From contig JAPTYO010000001.1 of assembly GCA_036873135.1 (NCBI GenBank), positions 26,217,774-26,281,773 on the forward strand: 64,000 bases of DNA. Direction: 5' to 3'. The notes beneath the pieces are model-generated. The model was not told where the DNA came from. It made no database searches and saw only the letters and a program-made list of their open reading frames with translations. This document shows positions 24,501 through 35,891 of this stretch, one piece after another. How positions within the stretch are numbered: the stretch's first letter is position 1; every line of letters starts with the position of its first letter. A program made the position numbers and the translations under genes. This DNA comes from Clarkia xantiana subsp. parviflora. Lineage: Eukaryota > Streptophyta > Magnoliopsida > Myrtales > Onagraceae.

Positions 24501-26037
24501 TTTATGATGTCTGAATATTCAGTTCTGGTTTAAAATTGGTGTCTGCTAGTTTAGGTTTGTTGATTTCTGATGTCTGGAAGTTTGAGATATGTTTAAATCT
24601 AGTATCTGCAAGTTTAGGTTTGTTGATTTCTGATGTCTGAAAATACAGTTCTCGTTTAAAATTGGTGTCTGCAAATTTATGTTTGTTGATTTCTGATGTC
24701 TAAAATGGGGTTTGACGTAGGGCCTAGTCAATGATGTTGCGGTAATTTTCCCAGATTCTGAACATAGAAGATGTGTCAGACATATTCATGAGAATATGAA
24801 GGCTGAGGGATGGACTGGTTTAGGGATAAAGAAGCATGTCTTCGGAGCTGCTTCTGCTTGCCTCTTGCATAAGCATCAAGAGCACATGCAAGCTTTGAGG
24901 AGAATTAGGAGGAAGCTTATAACTACCTCAACCAAATCCCCCGTGAACAATGGGCAAGGTGTTACTTCCCTGATTGGTCTAAGGCTGATAACATCACGAA
25001 AAACCTCAATGAGAGCTGGAACCACGCTATAGATGAGGCGATGAACAAACCGATTATCTCAGCCTTTGAATACATAAGGCGGAAATTGATGAAGCAGTTC
25101 CAATCTAAGAGGGAGGAAACCAGTAAATGGAGATGGAGGTTGGGCCCAAAAATCTTGAAGAAGATCAACCGAGGGTCTTTCGAGGCAATGTTCTACAATG
25201 TCACTTATTCAGGTGGCCATCACTATGAAGTTGAATATGCTGGAAGGGTCTACACTGTGAATCTAGATGAGTTGGTATGCACCTGCCGGCAGTATCAGAT
25301 TACTGGTCTTCCATGTGGCCACGGATTGAGATGCACGCGTCAAGAGTCTAGGCCACTATCCGCATTTGTGCATCCAAGCTTGATCAAAGAGGCAATGTTG
25401 AGGTCATATGAGCTGGTTGTGTATCCAGTTCCGAGTGAGGAGTTCTGGGAACCCCAACACAACCTACTATTATTGCCTCCAAAGTTTAGAAGACAAGCTG
25501 GGAGACCCCGAAAGATTCGGAAATGGGCTAGCCACGAGGCTGGGCCTTCAAAACTCAGGAGGACATTCAGGATGACGTGCTCAATTTGCCGAAGTGCAGA
25601 GCACAACAGAAGAGGATGCTCTTCAAATCCCGCGAGACGAAAGGTCTGTTAATGATTCTGAAATTGTATTCATTCAAATACTTTAGATACAACGATTTCG
25701 TAAATTGTATTTATTCTAAATATTACATTGAAAGGTCAGAGGGTGGTGACTGAAGTGGAGCTCAGATCTGCTATGGAGGGGGCAACTGCTGCTGTGGAGG
25801 GGGCCTCTGCTGCTGTGGAGGGGGCCTCTGCTGCTGTGGAGAGGACGAATGTTGTTGTCGATGAGGTGGTTTCCTTTGGTAGATTCTATTTTTTTTTTTT
25901 TGCAACGAAAAACTGAGACTGTTGGTATTTCAGGGTGACTCTGATTGGCTGGCATCACCTTGGGACGATGTGGATAATCGAGCTGCCCCCCAATCTAGGA
26001 AAAAGAAACCCGCCAAGCGCACTTCGGTATGAATTGT
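21533..26037 (+). pseudogene. MULE transposase gene (MuDR-type with SWIM and CCHC fingers), broken
   Basis: Exon 1 is 21533-21548 (MPSSL plus one base). Its GTAAGT donor pairs with an acceptor at 22337, so MPSSLDLRSMSMPD reads in frame. An acidic N-terminal region (22338-23208) has nonsense codons at 22544 and 22952. Part of the DNA-binding domain follows (CKKKCGWRIYSSK, near 23650; VLRTRQINKKW). The transposase core has HFFGLDGCHLRG (first Asp, near 24180) and WVIMSDRQKG, split by an intron at about 24388-24720. The C-terminal half (24721-25652) ends with a SWIM finger (CTCRQYQITGLPCGHG, near 25280) and a CX2CX4HX4C knuckle (CSICRSAEHNRRGC). Frames change near 24030 and 24900. Further short exons follow near 25736 and 25934. 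The Mutator assignment is firm, but exon borders near 23.2-23.9 kb are uncertain. Confidence 0.85.
24408..24720 (+). repeat. Intronic minisatellite in the MULE gene
   Basis: Two to three copies of a unit of about 125 bases containing TTGGTGTCTGC, TTTGTTGATTTCTGATGTCTG and AAATCTAGTATCTGC lie within the intron that splits the transposase core. The related phrase TTGATATTTGATGTCTG recurs in a later intron at 26050-26330. Confidence 0.65.
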
Positions 26038-26337
26038 TCTTTCTTGGTATATATTGTTCCAATTTTGTTGATATTTGATGTTTGTCTTGGCAGAATTATT
26101 GATATTTAGGGTATGTTTCTAGGAACTTTGTTGATATTAGATGTCTGTGTTAACTGAACTGTTGATATTTGATGTCTGTCTTGGCAGAATTGTTGATATT
26201 AATTGTTTTTGTTAACTGAATTGTTGATATTTGATGTCTGTCCTGTGCAAAATGTTATATATTTAGGGGTGTGGTTCTTGGAACTTTGTTGATATTTGAT
26301 GTGTGGTTTAACTTTGATATTTGGTCTATGAACATGG

Positions 26338-27137
26338 TGTTGGGATCAAGATGACGTGGCCTTGAACTTCTAGTAGTGGACTTCGAGGTCTCACCGGGAG
26401 CTAACTCTTTTAGTTATCTTTCTCGGCCTCTCAGGTACTTAGTTTCCTTTGGGATCTTTGTGCTAGGCGAGGACCTGAAAATGGGAATGCTCTGAAAATG
26501 GGTGGGGATGGCCCCTGATTCCACTCCGAAGCTTAAGTCAGTAATTGATTTATGTAAGAGTATTGTAAAGTAGGAGAATCAAGATTGTAAAATATATATA
26601 ATGTTCCCCTATTTATAGGGAGAGATTACCGACTTTAAATGGCGGCTACCCTCTTGGGAGGGTCTCTGTCCAGAGTCGGTTTAAGCAGGTGACAAGTAGG
26701 TCGCTACCTCATCTTTCCTTAGCTGGGAAGGTTTTCCTTTGGCGGCTGAGGCAGGTCCCCACCTGTCCCTTTCCTTAAGAGGAAGGTTTCTTCGTGGCAG
26801 CTAGAGCATGTCGCCACCTGTCCATTTCCTTAAGAGGAAGGTTTCTTCATGGCGGCTAGAGCAGGTTGCCACCTGACCCTTTCCTTAAGAGGAAGGTTTC
26901 TTCAGTGGTGTTTTGGCTATCGACTCGACTCGTACCTTAATAGGAGAGCCTCGAGTGATTAGTTGCCTTCTTTCATTTGTCGTTCTTCAAAAGTCGACTT
27001 CTTCATATATAGTCGTTGACCATTTGTCTTTGCCTTGTCGTTCTGAACAGAAATGGTCGACGACTTATTTTTCTTTAGTCTCGCCTTTGGACGTACTCGA
27101 CTTCATACTATCCTATCCTTTTATTCGTAACCCAACA
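26338..27137 (-). repeat. 3' LTR of T4
   Basis: Bounded by TGTTGGGATC on the left and CCCAACA on the right, with CATGG immediately outside. Internal near-repeats of about 60-70 bases built on TTTCCTTAAGAGGAAGGTTTC occur at about 26770-26900. A TATA box reads CTATAAAT on the - strand near 26611-26618. It matches the LTR at 44118-44887, which is about 30 bases shorter. Confidence 0.92.
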
Positions 27138-27150
27138 CTTGCCCCCGAGA
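27138..27150 (-). other. Polypurine tract of T4
   Basis: On the - strand TCTCGGGGGCAAG directly precedes the LTR start. The TCKYGGGGGCA pattern is shared with the tracts of T1, T2 and T3. Confidence 0.7.
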
Positions 27151-27473
27151 CTTAAGTCGTCAACTTCATTTGTGAAGAGGAGGTCTTGAGTCGAGTATAA
27201 CCTCTAGGATCTATTGGCGAGATTCTGTATCCAATTCGGCCATCAGTTTACGAACTTCTGATTTTTGAGGTTGAGACAGGCGTCTTTAGTCGAGACGTGG
27301 CCTTTGGCTGATTAATTTTTGACCGTTGGGTGGTTTTGGAGAAGTTCAAGAGTCGTCTCAGTAAATTCGCAACGGTTCTTTAGACAACGGTCATGTTGTC
27401 AGTGATTGCACCAATGGGTGATGACCTAGGGAAGGCTTCCCTGAGAAGTCACCTCAGGCGGTGGAGATTTCAG

Positions 27474-27480
27474 TATAAAT
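27474..27480 (+). promoter_or_regulatory. TATA box of the T4 antisense gene
   Basis: TATAAAT lies 104 bases upstream of the first codon of the antisense gene (27578), in the same relative place as the TATA boxes of the T1 and T2 antisense genes. Confidence 0.55.
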
Positions 27481-27577
27481 ACTATTGTTTCACATTCATT
27501 TTCACCCTTTCTCTTGTTTTCATAATCCGATTTGATCAATCAAGAGTGAGCCATTCCTGAGTGCAAAACAAATATTT

Positions 27578-28898
27578 ATGGCGAATAGTCCTTCTTCAGG
27601 TATTTCGAGATTACTTCTTTCTTTTTAGGACCGCTACTTCCTGTCTTTTAACATCTTTTTGATGATCGATCTTCTTTTTCCTCTTAGATTTTATCAAGAT
27701 GATCCTTCGAAATCATCGTCAAGCTATGGAAGAAGCTTCATCTGCCCCCAAGTCGAAAGAAGCTAATAATGGGGCGTCTATCGATACTCATATCGATGTC
27801 GAGGCTATCCCTTCCGCTAAGAATTCGCCTGTGAGATCCTCCAAGGATAAGGGTGAGGCGAAGAATACTACTCATTATTCTAGCTCTTGGCTAAAGAGAA
27901 AGCGATATGGACATTCATCTTCTTCTTCATCGACTCAAGCGTCACCTACTCGTGCTGAGACTTCTGCCAGTGGTCCTCCGGATTATGAAGGTCCTTCTTT
28001 TGACTGGGATATGTTGTTAAATTCTTATGTCGACTATTCCAAAGATTGGGATCCTTTAAACTTTTTGCAAGGGTACCCTCTTAAAGAGGGACATTCCATT
28101 GTTAACCCCAATCTGGCTCTTCATTTATTAAATGCTTCGAATCCCCCCAAGGATCGTCGGCGTCTAGGTACAGGCGTGGACGAAGTAGAGGAGGCTACTC
28201 GCATTTTCCTTTTAAAACAAGCTGAAGTGAGCATTGCCCCTTTTGATATTTGAATTTGCTCATTATTCGATCTTCTTTTTCTAATTTCTTCTTCATCAGG
28301 TTTCCAGGGATTCCCTCCAATATTCTCGTCTGATGATCAATCTCCTTAAGGAGTTACAATCGACCAAAACGAAACTTAGGGACTTAGCGCCTACAGAAGA
28401 TATAAGAGAGGTTCGGATCCTTAGAGAGGAGAATGCCAAGTTGAGGGAAGATCTTAAAAATGTGGCTGAAACGTCTATTGCTTTTGAACGAGAGCTTCAT
28501 AAAAGCGAGGAATCTTTACAAAGTTCCCTTTTGTTGGTCAAATAATACCGTAATTTGCTGGGGAAGAAAGACAGGAAATAGAGGCTTTTAAAGTAGAAGA
28601 AATCATTATTCTTCGCGAGAAAGTCGACGTGTTGCAGAATGATATGTTGACCTTGAGAGGCTCAGCAGCTAGAGCTGTTAATGATTACAAAGCAAGTCTT
28701 GCCTACCAAGCTGACATTACGGTGGCTGCTTCTGACCTACTATTTCCATCCCTTAAGGAGATTGTGGCAAACTTAAGAGCGTATCAACCTTATTTTCCTT
28801 TTTCTCAAGTCCCCCTTCTCCAACAATATTTGGAGATTCCTACCGAGGAGGACGATAGCTTTGTTGTTTCTTTCTCCAAGGGAAAAGAAGCTTTATAA
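27578..28898 (+). pseudogene. T4 antisense gene, short form without the N-terminal domain, frameshifted
   Basis: Exon 1 is 27578-27599 (MANSPSS, phase 1). An 88-base intron leads to exon 2 at 27688-28226, which is Ser-rich with a nuclear-signal-like WLKRKRYG and then a segment (LALHLLNASNPPKDRRR) that aligns with LALHLLAGSIPPALRRP in T2. A 73-base phase-0 intron precedes exon 3 (28300-28898), a coiled coil followed by AVNDYKASLAYQAD, matching AVSEYKASSAFTAD of T3. The reading frame is broken once, near 28545. Unlike T1-T3, it lacks the N-terminal 'gypsy type' domain and jumps from the tiny first exon to the middle of the protein. Its role is unknown. The gene is homologous to those at 8935-11608, 33163-35891 and 56526-58921. 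Confidence 0.8.
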
Positions 28899-29099
28899 GT
28901 AGTTGCTCTTTAGATTTCTAGGATGCTTTCTTTCAATCAATTCCTTGTGTAGTGAATTCTATCTTCCATAATGAAAGTTCTATCAGAATTTCTGGATTTA
29001 TTATCTTTATTTAAATTATGCCAGTGTCGTGTTTATCAATTTAAAATTGTAAACACTAACCTTTTAAGTGAATAATCGACCTTTGAATGAGTTGACTTT

Positions 29100-30505
29100 A
29101 GAGATTGTAAATGTTGACCTTCTATCGAGTTGCCGACGTACCTAGGCTTTATTGCCATCTTGGGCACATAATGTCGACAATCGAGATTGTAGACGCCGAT
29201 CTTCTATCGATTTGTCGACGTACCTAGACTTTATTGCCATCTTGGGCACATAATGTCGACAATCGAGATTGTAGACGTCGATCTTCTATCGAATTGTCGA
29301 CGTACCTAGGCTTTATTGCCATCTTGGGCACATAATCTCGACAATCGAGATTGTATACGCCGATCTTCTATCGAGTTGTCGACGTACCTAGGCTTTATTG
29401 CCATTTTGGGCACATAATGTCGACAATCGTTTTGTAGACTTCATTCTTCCATCGAGTTGTCGACGTACCTAGGCTTTATTGCCATCTGGGGCACATAATG
29501 TCGACAATCGATTTGTAGACTTCGATCTTCTATCGAGTTGTTGACGTACCTAGGCTTTATTGCCATCTTGGGCACATAATGTCGACAATCGATTTGTAGA
29601 CTTCATTCTTCCATCGAGTTGTCGACGTACCTAGGCTTTATTGCCATTTTGGGCACATAATGTCGACAATCAATTTGTAGACTTCGATCTTCTATCGAGT
29701 TGTCGACGTACCTAGGCTTTATTGCCATCTTGGACACATAATGTCGACAATCGATTTTTAGACTTCATTCATCCATCGAGTTTTCGACGTACCTAGGCTT
29801 TATTGCCATTTTGGGCACATAATGTCGACAATCGATTTGTAGACTTCATTCTTCCATCGAGTTGTCGACGTACCTAGGCTTTATTGCCATCTTGGGTACA
29901 CTATGTCGACAATCGATTTGTAGACTTCATTCTTCCATCGAGTTGTCGACGTACCTAGGCTTTATTGCCATCTTGGGCACATCATGTCGAAAATCGATTT
30001 GTAGACTTCGATCTTCTATCGATTTGTCAATGTACCTAGGCTCTATTGCCATCTTGGGCACATAATGTCGACAATCAAGATTGTAGACGCCGATCTTCTA
30101 TCGAGTTGTCGACGTACCTAGGCTTTATTGCCATCTTGGGCACAAAATTTCGACAATCGAGATTGTAGACACCGATCTTCTATCGAGTTGTCGACGTACC
30201 TAGGCTTTATTGCCATCTTGGCACATAATGTCGACAATCGAGATTGTAGACGCCGATCTCTATCGAGTTGTCGACGTACCTAGGCTTTATTGCCATCTTG
30301 GGCACATAAAGTCGACAATCGAGATTGTAGACGCCGATCTTCTATCGAGTTGTCGACGTACCTAGGCTTTATTGCCATCTTGGGCACACAATGTCGACAA
30401 TCGAGATTGTAGACGCCGATTTCTATCGAGTTTTCGACGTAACTAGGCTTTATTGCCATCTTGGGCACATAATGTCGACAATCGAGATTGTAGACGCCGA
30501 TCTGT
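29100..30505. repeat. T4 tandem array, about 17 copies of an 82-base unit
   Basis: Seventeen copies of CCTAGGCTTTATTGCCAT (allowing a few mismatches) recur every 79-83 bases. Each unit holds two GTCGAC-type palindromes (TTGTCGACGTACCTAGG and ATGTCGACAATCGA). The array lies between the 3' ends of gag and of the antisense gene. It is contiguous and has no unique spacers, so it is satellite-like DNA. Confidence 0.93.
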
Positions 30506-30634
30506 GATGGTAATATCTGAACGATTTCATGTAAGAAAGAAAAGGACCTCGAGGGGCCATATTTATTCATCGTTTCTTGAATATTACATCAAAAGAAAGA
30601 TTTCGAAATATTAGTCAAAACAAAGAGGTATCTA

Positions 30635-31853
30635 CTATAGAAATTTTTCTAACTTCTTTGGGCGTCGTATCGACGTGTTGTAGCAGTGTCGCATCATGGC
30701 CTGATCTCCTTGAACCTCACCAATTCCCTTAAGCGTTGAGAATTTCATTACTTGATGAGCAGTCGACGGGACGATCCGATGAGGATTAAGAATAGTTATT
30801 CCGATGATAGCATTGTATGCTTCGACGACTACAAAGAGTATATCGATTTGTAAAATTTTCTCATCTTCTCCTAAAATGGTGGTTAGTCGAATAGCTCCCA
30901 TGGGATATATGGTTTCTCCTGCGAAGCCTATCAAAGGGAAGTCGACTTTCTTCAAATCTCTTCTTGTCAAACCCAATTGTTAGAATGCTTGGTAGAAGAG
31001 AATGTCAGTTGAGCTTTCGCTATCGATAAGGACTCTTTTGACCTTGTACGTGGATATAAGGAGAGTAACAACCAGGGCGTCTTCATGAGTTTGATCCATT
31101 TTTAAAAGATCACTGGCAGTGAAGCAAATAGTTTCGAGCTCAGGTTCTCGAGGTCTTTTTCCCATCACAGCCGCTTTAGATATTTGGGCAGCATATACTT
31201 CTCGAGCTGAATTTGTTCCTCCTCCTGACGCGAATCCTCCCGCGATGATGTTCAATGTCCCTCTCAGGATTGGGGTGGGATGGTCATGAGGAGGGGATCG
31301 GGAGTTCCCTCTTGGGCTGCGATTTCGTTTCTTGGGGGTGTTGGTAGATTTCTCCACAAATTTTAACAGTTTACCCCTTTGAATGAGAGTCTCGATGTCC
31401 TGCTTTAAGATAGTGCATTCATTCGTATTGTGCCCCCTGGCATGGTGATACCGACAATAGGCATTTATCTGATGACCCATCATGTTCTTCCTTGTTGGAG
31501 GTGGGTTGTTTTAACGGAGTTTCTCCATCTCTTTAAGGTGAGTTTCTCCATCATGTGTGAGAGAGGTGTACCTTGCTGGATAAGAGTTGATGTCTCTTTT
31601 CTGATTTTGAAAGTTTTTGGGTTGAGAGCCTTCGTCTCTCTTTAGGGGTCGAGAAGCAGAACCCTCCTCGATCTGAGCAGGAATGACCTGCTTATTGGCT
31701 TCCATGGGCAATTTCTCGTGTGACCTTTCCAAGTCGATGTACTTCTTGACCTTGATGGCGAGGGCATCAATCTTCCGCACGGGCTTCATTACCATGCTAT
31801 CTTTTAGAGCTTGGCTCTGAACTCTGAGACCTCTCCAGAAGGTCATGATCAAC
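30635..31853 (-). pseudogene. T4 gag C-terminal half and protease-like region
   Basis: This is the continuation of gag beyond the T2 insertion. On the - strand it reads the end of the gag core, a CX2HX4HX4C knuckle (CRYHHARGHNTNEC, near 31440) and a protease region whose active-site loop reads LIDSESSTDILF where T1 and T2 have DGGSS. Nonsense codons lie at 31511-31513 and 30980-30982. The frame ends at 30635 just after the protease, and no RT follows. T1 continues into RT at the equivalent point. Loss of the loop glycine suggests the protease, if made, would not work; that is inference from the family motif. Confidence 0.85.
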
Positions 31854-31858
31854 TCGCC

Positions 31859-32596
31859 CGTTGGATCACGGGCGAAGCTCCGTTGCGTTCTTGACGGAAA
31901 GCTTGAACTCCTGGGCTCCGCGTAATCCTGCAAAAGGGGATGACCTGGGTGGTGACCCAGAATCCCTCTCCGATGCTTAAATGAGTATATGATCAATGGG
32001 GGTGATAAGCAGTAATCTAAGCTCGTATTAGAGAATGTTTTTTTTGAGGTAACTTCCTCCTTTATATAGGAGGGGAAGTTCTCAGTTACCTGAGACTGCG
32101 CCTGGCAGTTTTACCCATGATTCCGCATATCTCGTTTGGGATTCCATATATCTCGCCCCACGCTCCGCGTATCTCGCCCACTCTCCGAGTATCTCGGGCA
32201 CGCCCTGCGTATCTCGGGGGAGGCTATCTATATCTCAACCGTTTCCCCACTACTCTATCTAGTAGGCGGGTTTCTCGGCCTTATCCTCTGATCACAAGTC
32301 CCAATTTATGTCGGGGACTCCAGAGTTATCTCCTTCTAGGTCACCACCCAGGACCCTTTGTCTCACGAGACAGGTCCAGCCTCTTCGGGGCTTTATTATC
32401 GGGGCCTTCTCAAAGGCATATCGGAGCCTACTCAGAGGCTTACTGTTGGGAGCATTCAGCTCATATGTCGGGACTGCTGAAGTCGGGACCCTTCATACTG
32501 AGCTTCTGGGCCTTCCAGGCCTTTCACGAGGCCCACTGGACTTACTCGCCGTCTATTGACTGTTGACGGGGCTAACGATTACATCGGAACCCATCA
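31859..32596 (-). repeat. 3' LTR of T2
   Basis: On the - strand it starts TGATGGGTTCC at 32596 and ends ..GATCCAACG at 31859. The terminal A-to-G change (TG to CG on the + strand) is the only damage at that end. Outside it lies TCGCC. U3 carries several GAGATAC/T-GCGG motifs like those in the T1 LTR. Confidence 0.93.
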
Positions 32597-33162
32597 TTTG
32601 CCCCCAAGACATGGGGGACTTGCAGTTCGTCGTGTCTTCCAATCTCGGACCTCCCGACTTCATTGTCGGAGGCTTTTATCTCCATACCTCCCGATATTGC
32701 CATCGGAGGCTTTTTCCTTGAGCACAATTCTTGAATAACAAAGCTTCTCACTCATGATTGCCTTAGGCCTACTGGACTCTAGGATCAGTTGCCAAATCCG
32801 AGGAGACTCCTCGGTTACTGCAACATTAAATGCTAAGGATAATAAAAAAACGCCTAAACCGGCGTGACTGCTGCTTTCTGAAAAAGCACTCATTACGTCA
32901 CTAACGTCTCTTCCGTACCGTGCCTATAATCTCGGCGATCAAAGTTGAGTCGTTTCATCTTCAACGGTTCAGATTGAATCCATCCAGCTGTCCTTTCGTC
33001 TATAAAAGCCAAAACCCTGGCATTATTCACTCTTCCTCGCCGTTTCAATTTCTGGAATTCTGCCATTTTCAAACCTCGAAGCTTCTTCTCCAAGTTTCTT
33101 TTGCCCTTCCAGTGATCCAAGGCCTTCAGCTCTTCTTCATCTTTTCCGAGCAACCATCAACA
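32597..33162 (+). promoter_or_regulatory. T2 polypurine tract and antisense promoter/leader
   Basis: On the - strand CTTGGGGGCAAA at 32597-32608 is the polypurine tract. On the + strand TATAAAAG lies at 33001-33008, 162 bases before the antisense ATG at 33163. The pyrimidine-rich leader between them looks like a plant 5' UTR. The spacing nearly equals that in T1, which argues for a real conserved promoter. Confidence 0.6.
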
Positions 33163-35891
33163 ATGTCTGGTAAGGTTTTCTTTCTCTGCTTCCACGATTT
33201 GCTGACATTACCTTCTCCTCCCTTCTTAAGTTTTTCTGTTTGTAACCGTTTTTAGACGAAGCTAGTTCCGGGGAAAGGACCCCTTTTACCTTTGAGCTAG
33301 CTATTAACGAAATTTTTGAGACCTCATACGAGGTTGCTCTCCGAGAGGGCTGCATCACTTCGGACTGGGAACCCCGCTTCCCCTACGAGTCTCACCCAAC
33401 CACCTGGAGAAAGCATATCGTCACGCGTCCTCGAGAGGGGGAGGTGTTCGTCTCCACCGGGCAGATAAATGCTGGGATTCGATTCCCTTTTTGCGGGAAC
33501 CTGGTGGAGATGTGCAACTTCTACCAGACGCATCCCTGCACCTTCTCTCCACATGCCATCCGCGTGTGGAACGCTTTCCAGGTTCTGTGCCTCCGCCAGC
33601 GGTGGACGTACAGTTTGCTACTCTTCCGTACCTTCTACGAGATGAAGTGTAATAAGGCTGGTGTTTGCTCCTTCTCTCCCCGACTCCCCAAGTGGACAAA
33701 GGAGCAACTTTCACGTTTCGGCTGGGACAGCGAGACCTGGAAGTTCAATAAGGATCGGGTGCTGATCGTGACTCGGGGTCCGACAATAGCGGATGGAAGA
33801 AGTATTACTTCTTCGTTCAGAACAGCTCAATCCCATGGCCCCGATGGGAGGTTGTGGCGGACCCTGCCCCCAAGCTTGGAGTCTACACCGAGGATGACCT
33901 CAACACTCTCCAGCTGGTCCAGCTTTACCGTTGGGGGGAATCCTTCGTTCCCCTCGACGCCAACAAGCTCGTGGAGAAAGATTTGATTCACATCGGAGTC
34001 CGGCTCCTCGATTCCGTTTCCAAGGATCTGGTCATCTGGGTAACACTTCTAACCACTTTGTCTTTTCATTTTTGCAGCCAAGAAGGCATCTCTGTTGACC
34101 CATCTCATGTTGAAGCAGGGGGAAACCAATGCCGTCCAGGGTAGCTCCAAGCGGAAGCGGAAGTCGCTGAAGAAGGGAGCTTCCTCTTCTGCTGCTCTCC
34201 CGACCGAAGAGTAGACTGTGGCCAAGCGGGCCAGAAGGGAGGAGATAGACCAAGCCTTTGGCGTCACCACTGCTGAGGAAGGTAAGCGCGTTCGCCTCGC
34301 TATTAAGAAATATAGGAGGTTGGTTCCAAGGAGTTTATCCCCGCTGATCGGGAGTCGCGGGTCCGAGAAATTAAGTACATCCTTCGAGGAGAAACCCCCC
34401 GCGTTCTCAAGGCGGGAAACTACAACTTCTTCGGAAAGGACCAACATCTCGAGCGCCAAATCATCTGGTGCCCCCATGATACTCTTCCTGATTTTATTCG
34501 TCCCGCCACCGCAGGTCCATCGGAGACCCTCACTCCGGGGCAGGCTGCTACTCCAACAAGGGCCGCGACTCCACAGGAGCTGATGCTGGAGGATGCCCCG
34601 ACGGAAGCTCAGTTCCGTCAGGTTACCAATTTGGAGGCTTCCCCCTCCTCCGAGGAGGTAAATGAAGGCGGTTTGCTCCCCCGCCAAAGGCCAGGTCGGA
34701 GCACTCTGAAGCCAGTTATGGAGGATGTGTCTCGGTGTCCTCCTCCAGAGTTCCGCTCTCCGACTCCCGATCCTCCGACCGAGGTGGCTCCTCCGGCCGA
34801 GGCTTCTAGGGTCATCCCTCCTCTCCCCGTGGATGAGAATCTCTACAAGGTTTTCACCCTCGACCAGGAGATGGTTCCCTGGAACCCGATCGAGTCTCTC
34901 CAGGGGGTCTCACTCCATCGGGGAGACCTTCAGCCTGAATTGGCCCTGCATCTGCTGGCAGGGTCAATTCCACCAGCCTTGAGGCGTCCAATCTCCTTGG
35001 CGCGGGAGGACCTCGAAGAAGAGCTCCGCAACATGGCTATCCGTCGGATGGAGGTAAAACTTTACTCTCGCTTTTATTCTTCCCTTCATTGTTCTTGCCT
35101 TCGATCATCAGATTTTAATCCCTTTTTCTCTTTTGTCTTAGGAAACCGCGGACCAGCAGCGCTGCTTCGGCTTCATCCTAGCTCTGAAGGGTGCTTTGGA
35201 GGAGGCACAAGCCAAGTCGGACCCCGATGCGTTGGCCAAGCTCCAAGCGGACCTCGACGAGGCTGTAGCGGCCAAGAATAAGATAGCCAAGGAGCAGGCT
35301 CTCCTTGGTGAGAAGGCTCTGGGCCTGCACAAGCAGGTCCAGGATCATGAGGTCGTGCTACGTCGGGAGCGGAAGATGCTCCAGGAGGAACAGCGGCGGC
35401 ACGAGGTAGAGAAGGGGCAGCTCATCCGCGAGAAGGACATTCTCGCGGAAGCTCTCGCGGAGGCCAAGGCGGGACTTGAGGCCAAGTTGGCTGAGGCAAA
35501 GGCTCAAGGCCACGAGGAGGGTCGCCAACAGGGTCACGAGGAAGGCCGCCTGCAGGGTCGTGAGGAGGGCCACGAGGAGTATCGGAACTCTGAAGATTTC
35601 CAGGCGGATGCCGTGGGGTTCTGCAAAGCCGAGGTGGAGAACGTTCTGTTCAATGCCGTCGAGGAGCTCTACACGGCATACGAGGATTCCATCGACTTCA
35701 AGAAGTCCGAGACCCTCGCCCCCTTCGCGGAGAAATACTTCAACCTCCCTGCGGAGAGTGATGAGGCCGATCTCCCTGCAGGTGCCACGGAACCGACTCC
35801 ACCGGCTGTGGAGCCTTCTGCCCAAGACCCCTTGATCCCTGCTCCCTCCGAAGCTGCTGAGGACCCAACTCCCAACAAGGACCAAGCTTAA
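33163..35891 (+). pseudogene. T2 antisense gene: gypsy-associated protein with coiled coil, broken
   Basis: Exon 1 is ATGTCTG (33163-33169). An 86-base intron leads to exon 2 at 33256 (MSDEASSGERTPFTF...). Exon 2 carries GIRFPFCGNLVEMC and VWNAFQVLCLRQ, the N-terminal domain shared with T1 and T3. The middle part is basic, then Pro-rich, then ALHLLAGSIPP. An 88-base phase-0 intron (35054-35141) precedes the coiled-coil exon (35142-35891) with repeated GHEEGR units and the ending NKDQA, as in T1. Breaks: a frameshift near 33775, a TAG at 34212-34214 and a frame change near 34340. The exon 2/3 border is unresolved; the visible GT..AG pair is only 38 bases apart. It encodes no polymerase or integrase motif; its role is unknown. 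Confidence 0.82.

Larger units (their letters stand above)
20997..26333 (+). mobile_element. Mutator-like transposon (MULE), 5' and central part
   Basis: The transposase gene reads left to right from 21533. Its leader, near 20997-21250, holds three degenerate copies of an AGAGGTCTGA motif and ends in a GC-richer promoter/UTR. The right side is interrupted at 26333-26337 (CATGG) by retrotransposon T4. After removing T4 and one CATGG copy, the MULE continues at 44888. I could not place the terminal inverted repeats with confidence. The copy contains stops and frameshifts and is inactive. Confidence 0.7.

Noticed and set aside
29862..30065. 67-codon ORF in the T4 array
   Set aside because: It is two to three translations of the tandem unit, with no homologue or start context.
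29100..30505. CRISPR-like regular repeats
   Set aside because: The units of about 82 bases are contiguous and similar along their whole length, without unique spacers, and lie in a plant retrotransposon. It is a satellite-type array.
32117..32566. 149-codon ORF repeated at 42713-43162
   Set aside because: Both lie inside the T2 LTRs; the identity reflects LTR duplication, not a gene pair.
35358..35885. 175-codon - strand ORF
   Set aside because: It mirrors the coiled-coil exon of the T2 antisense gene, whose frame is supported by homology to T1.
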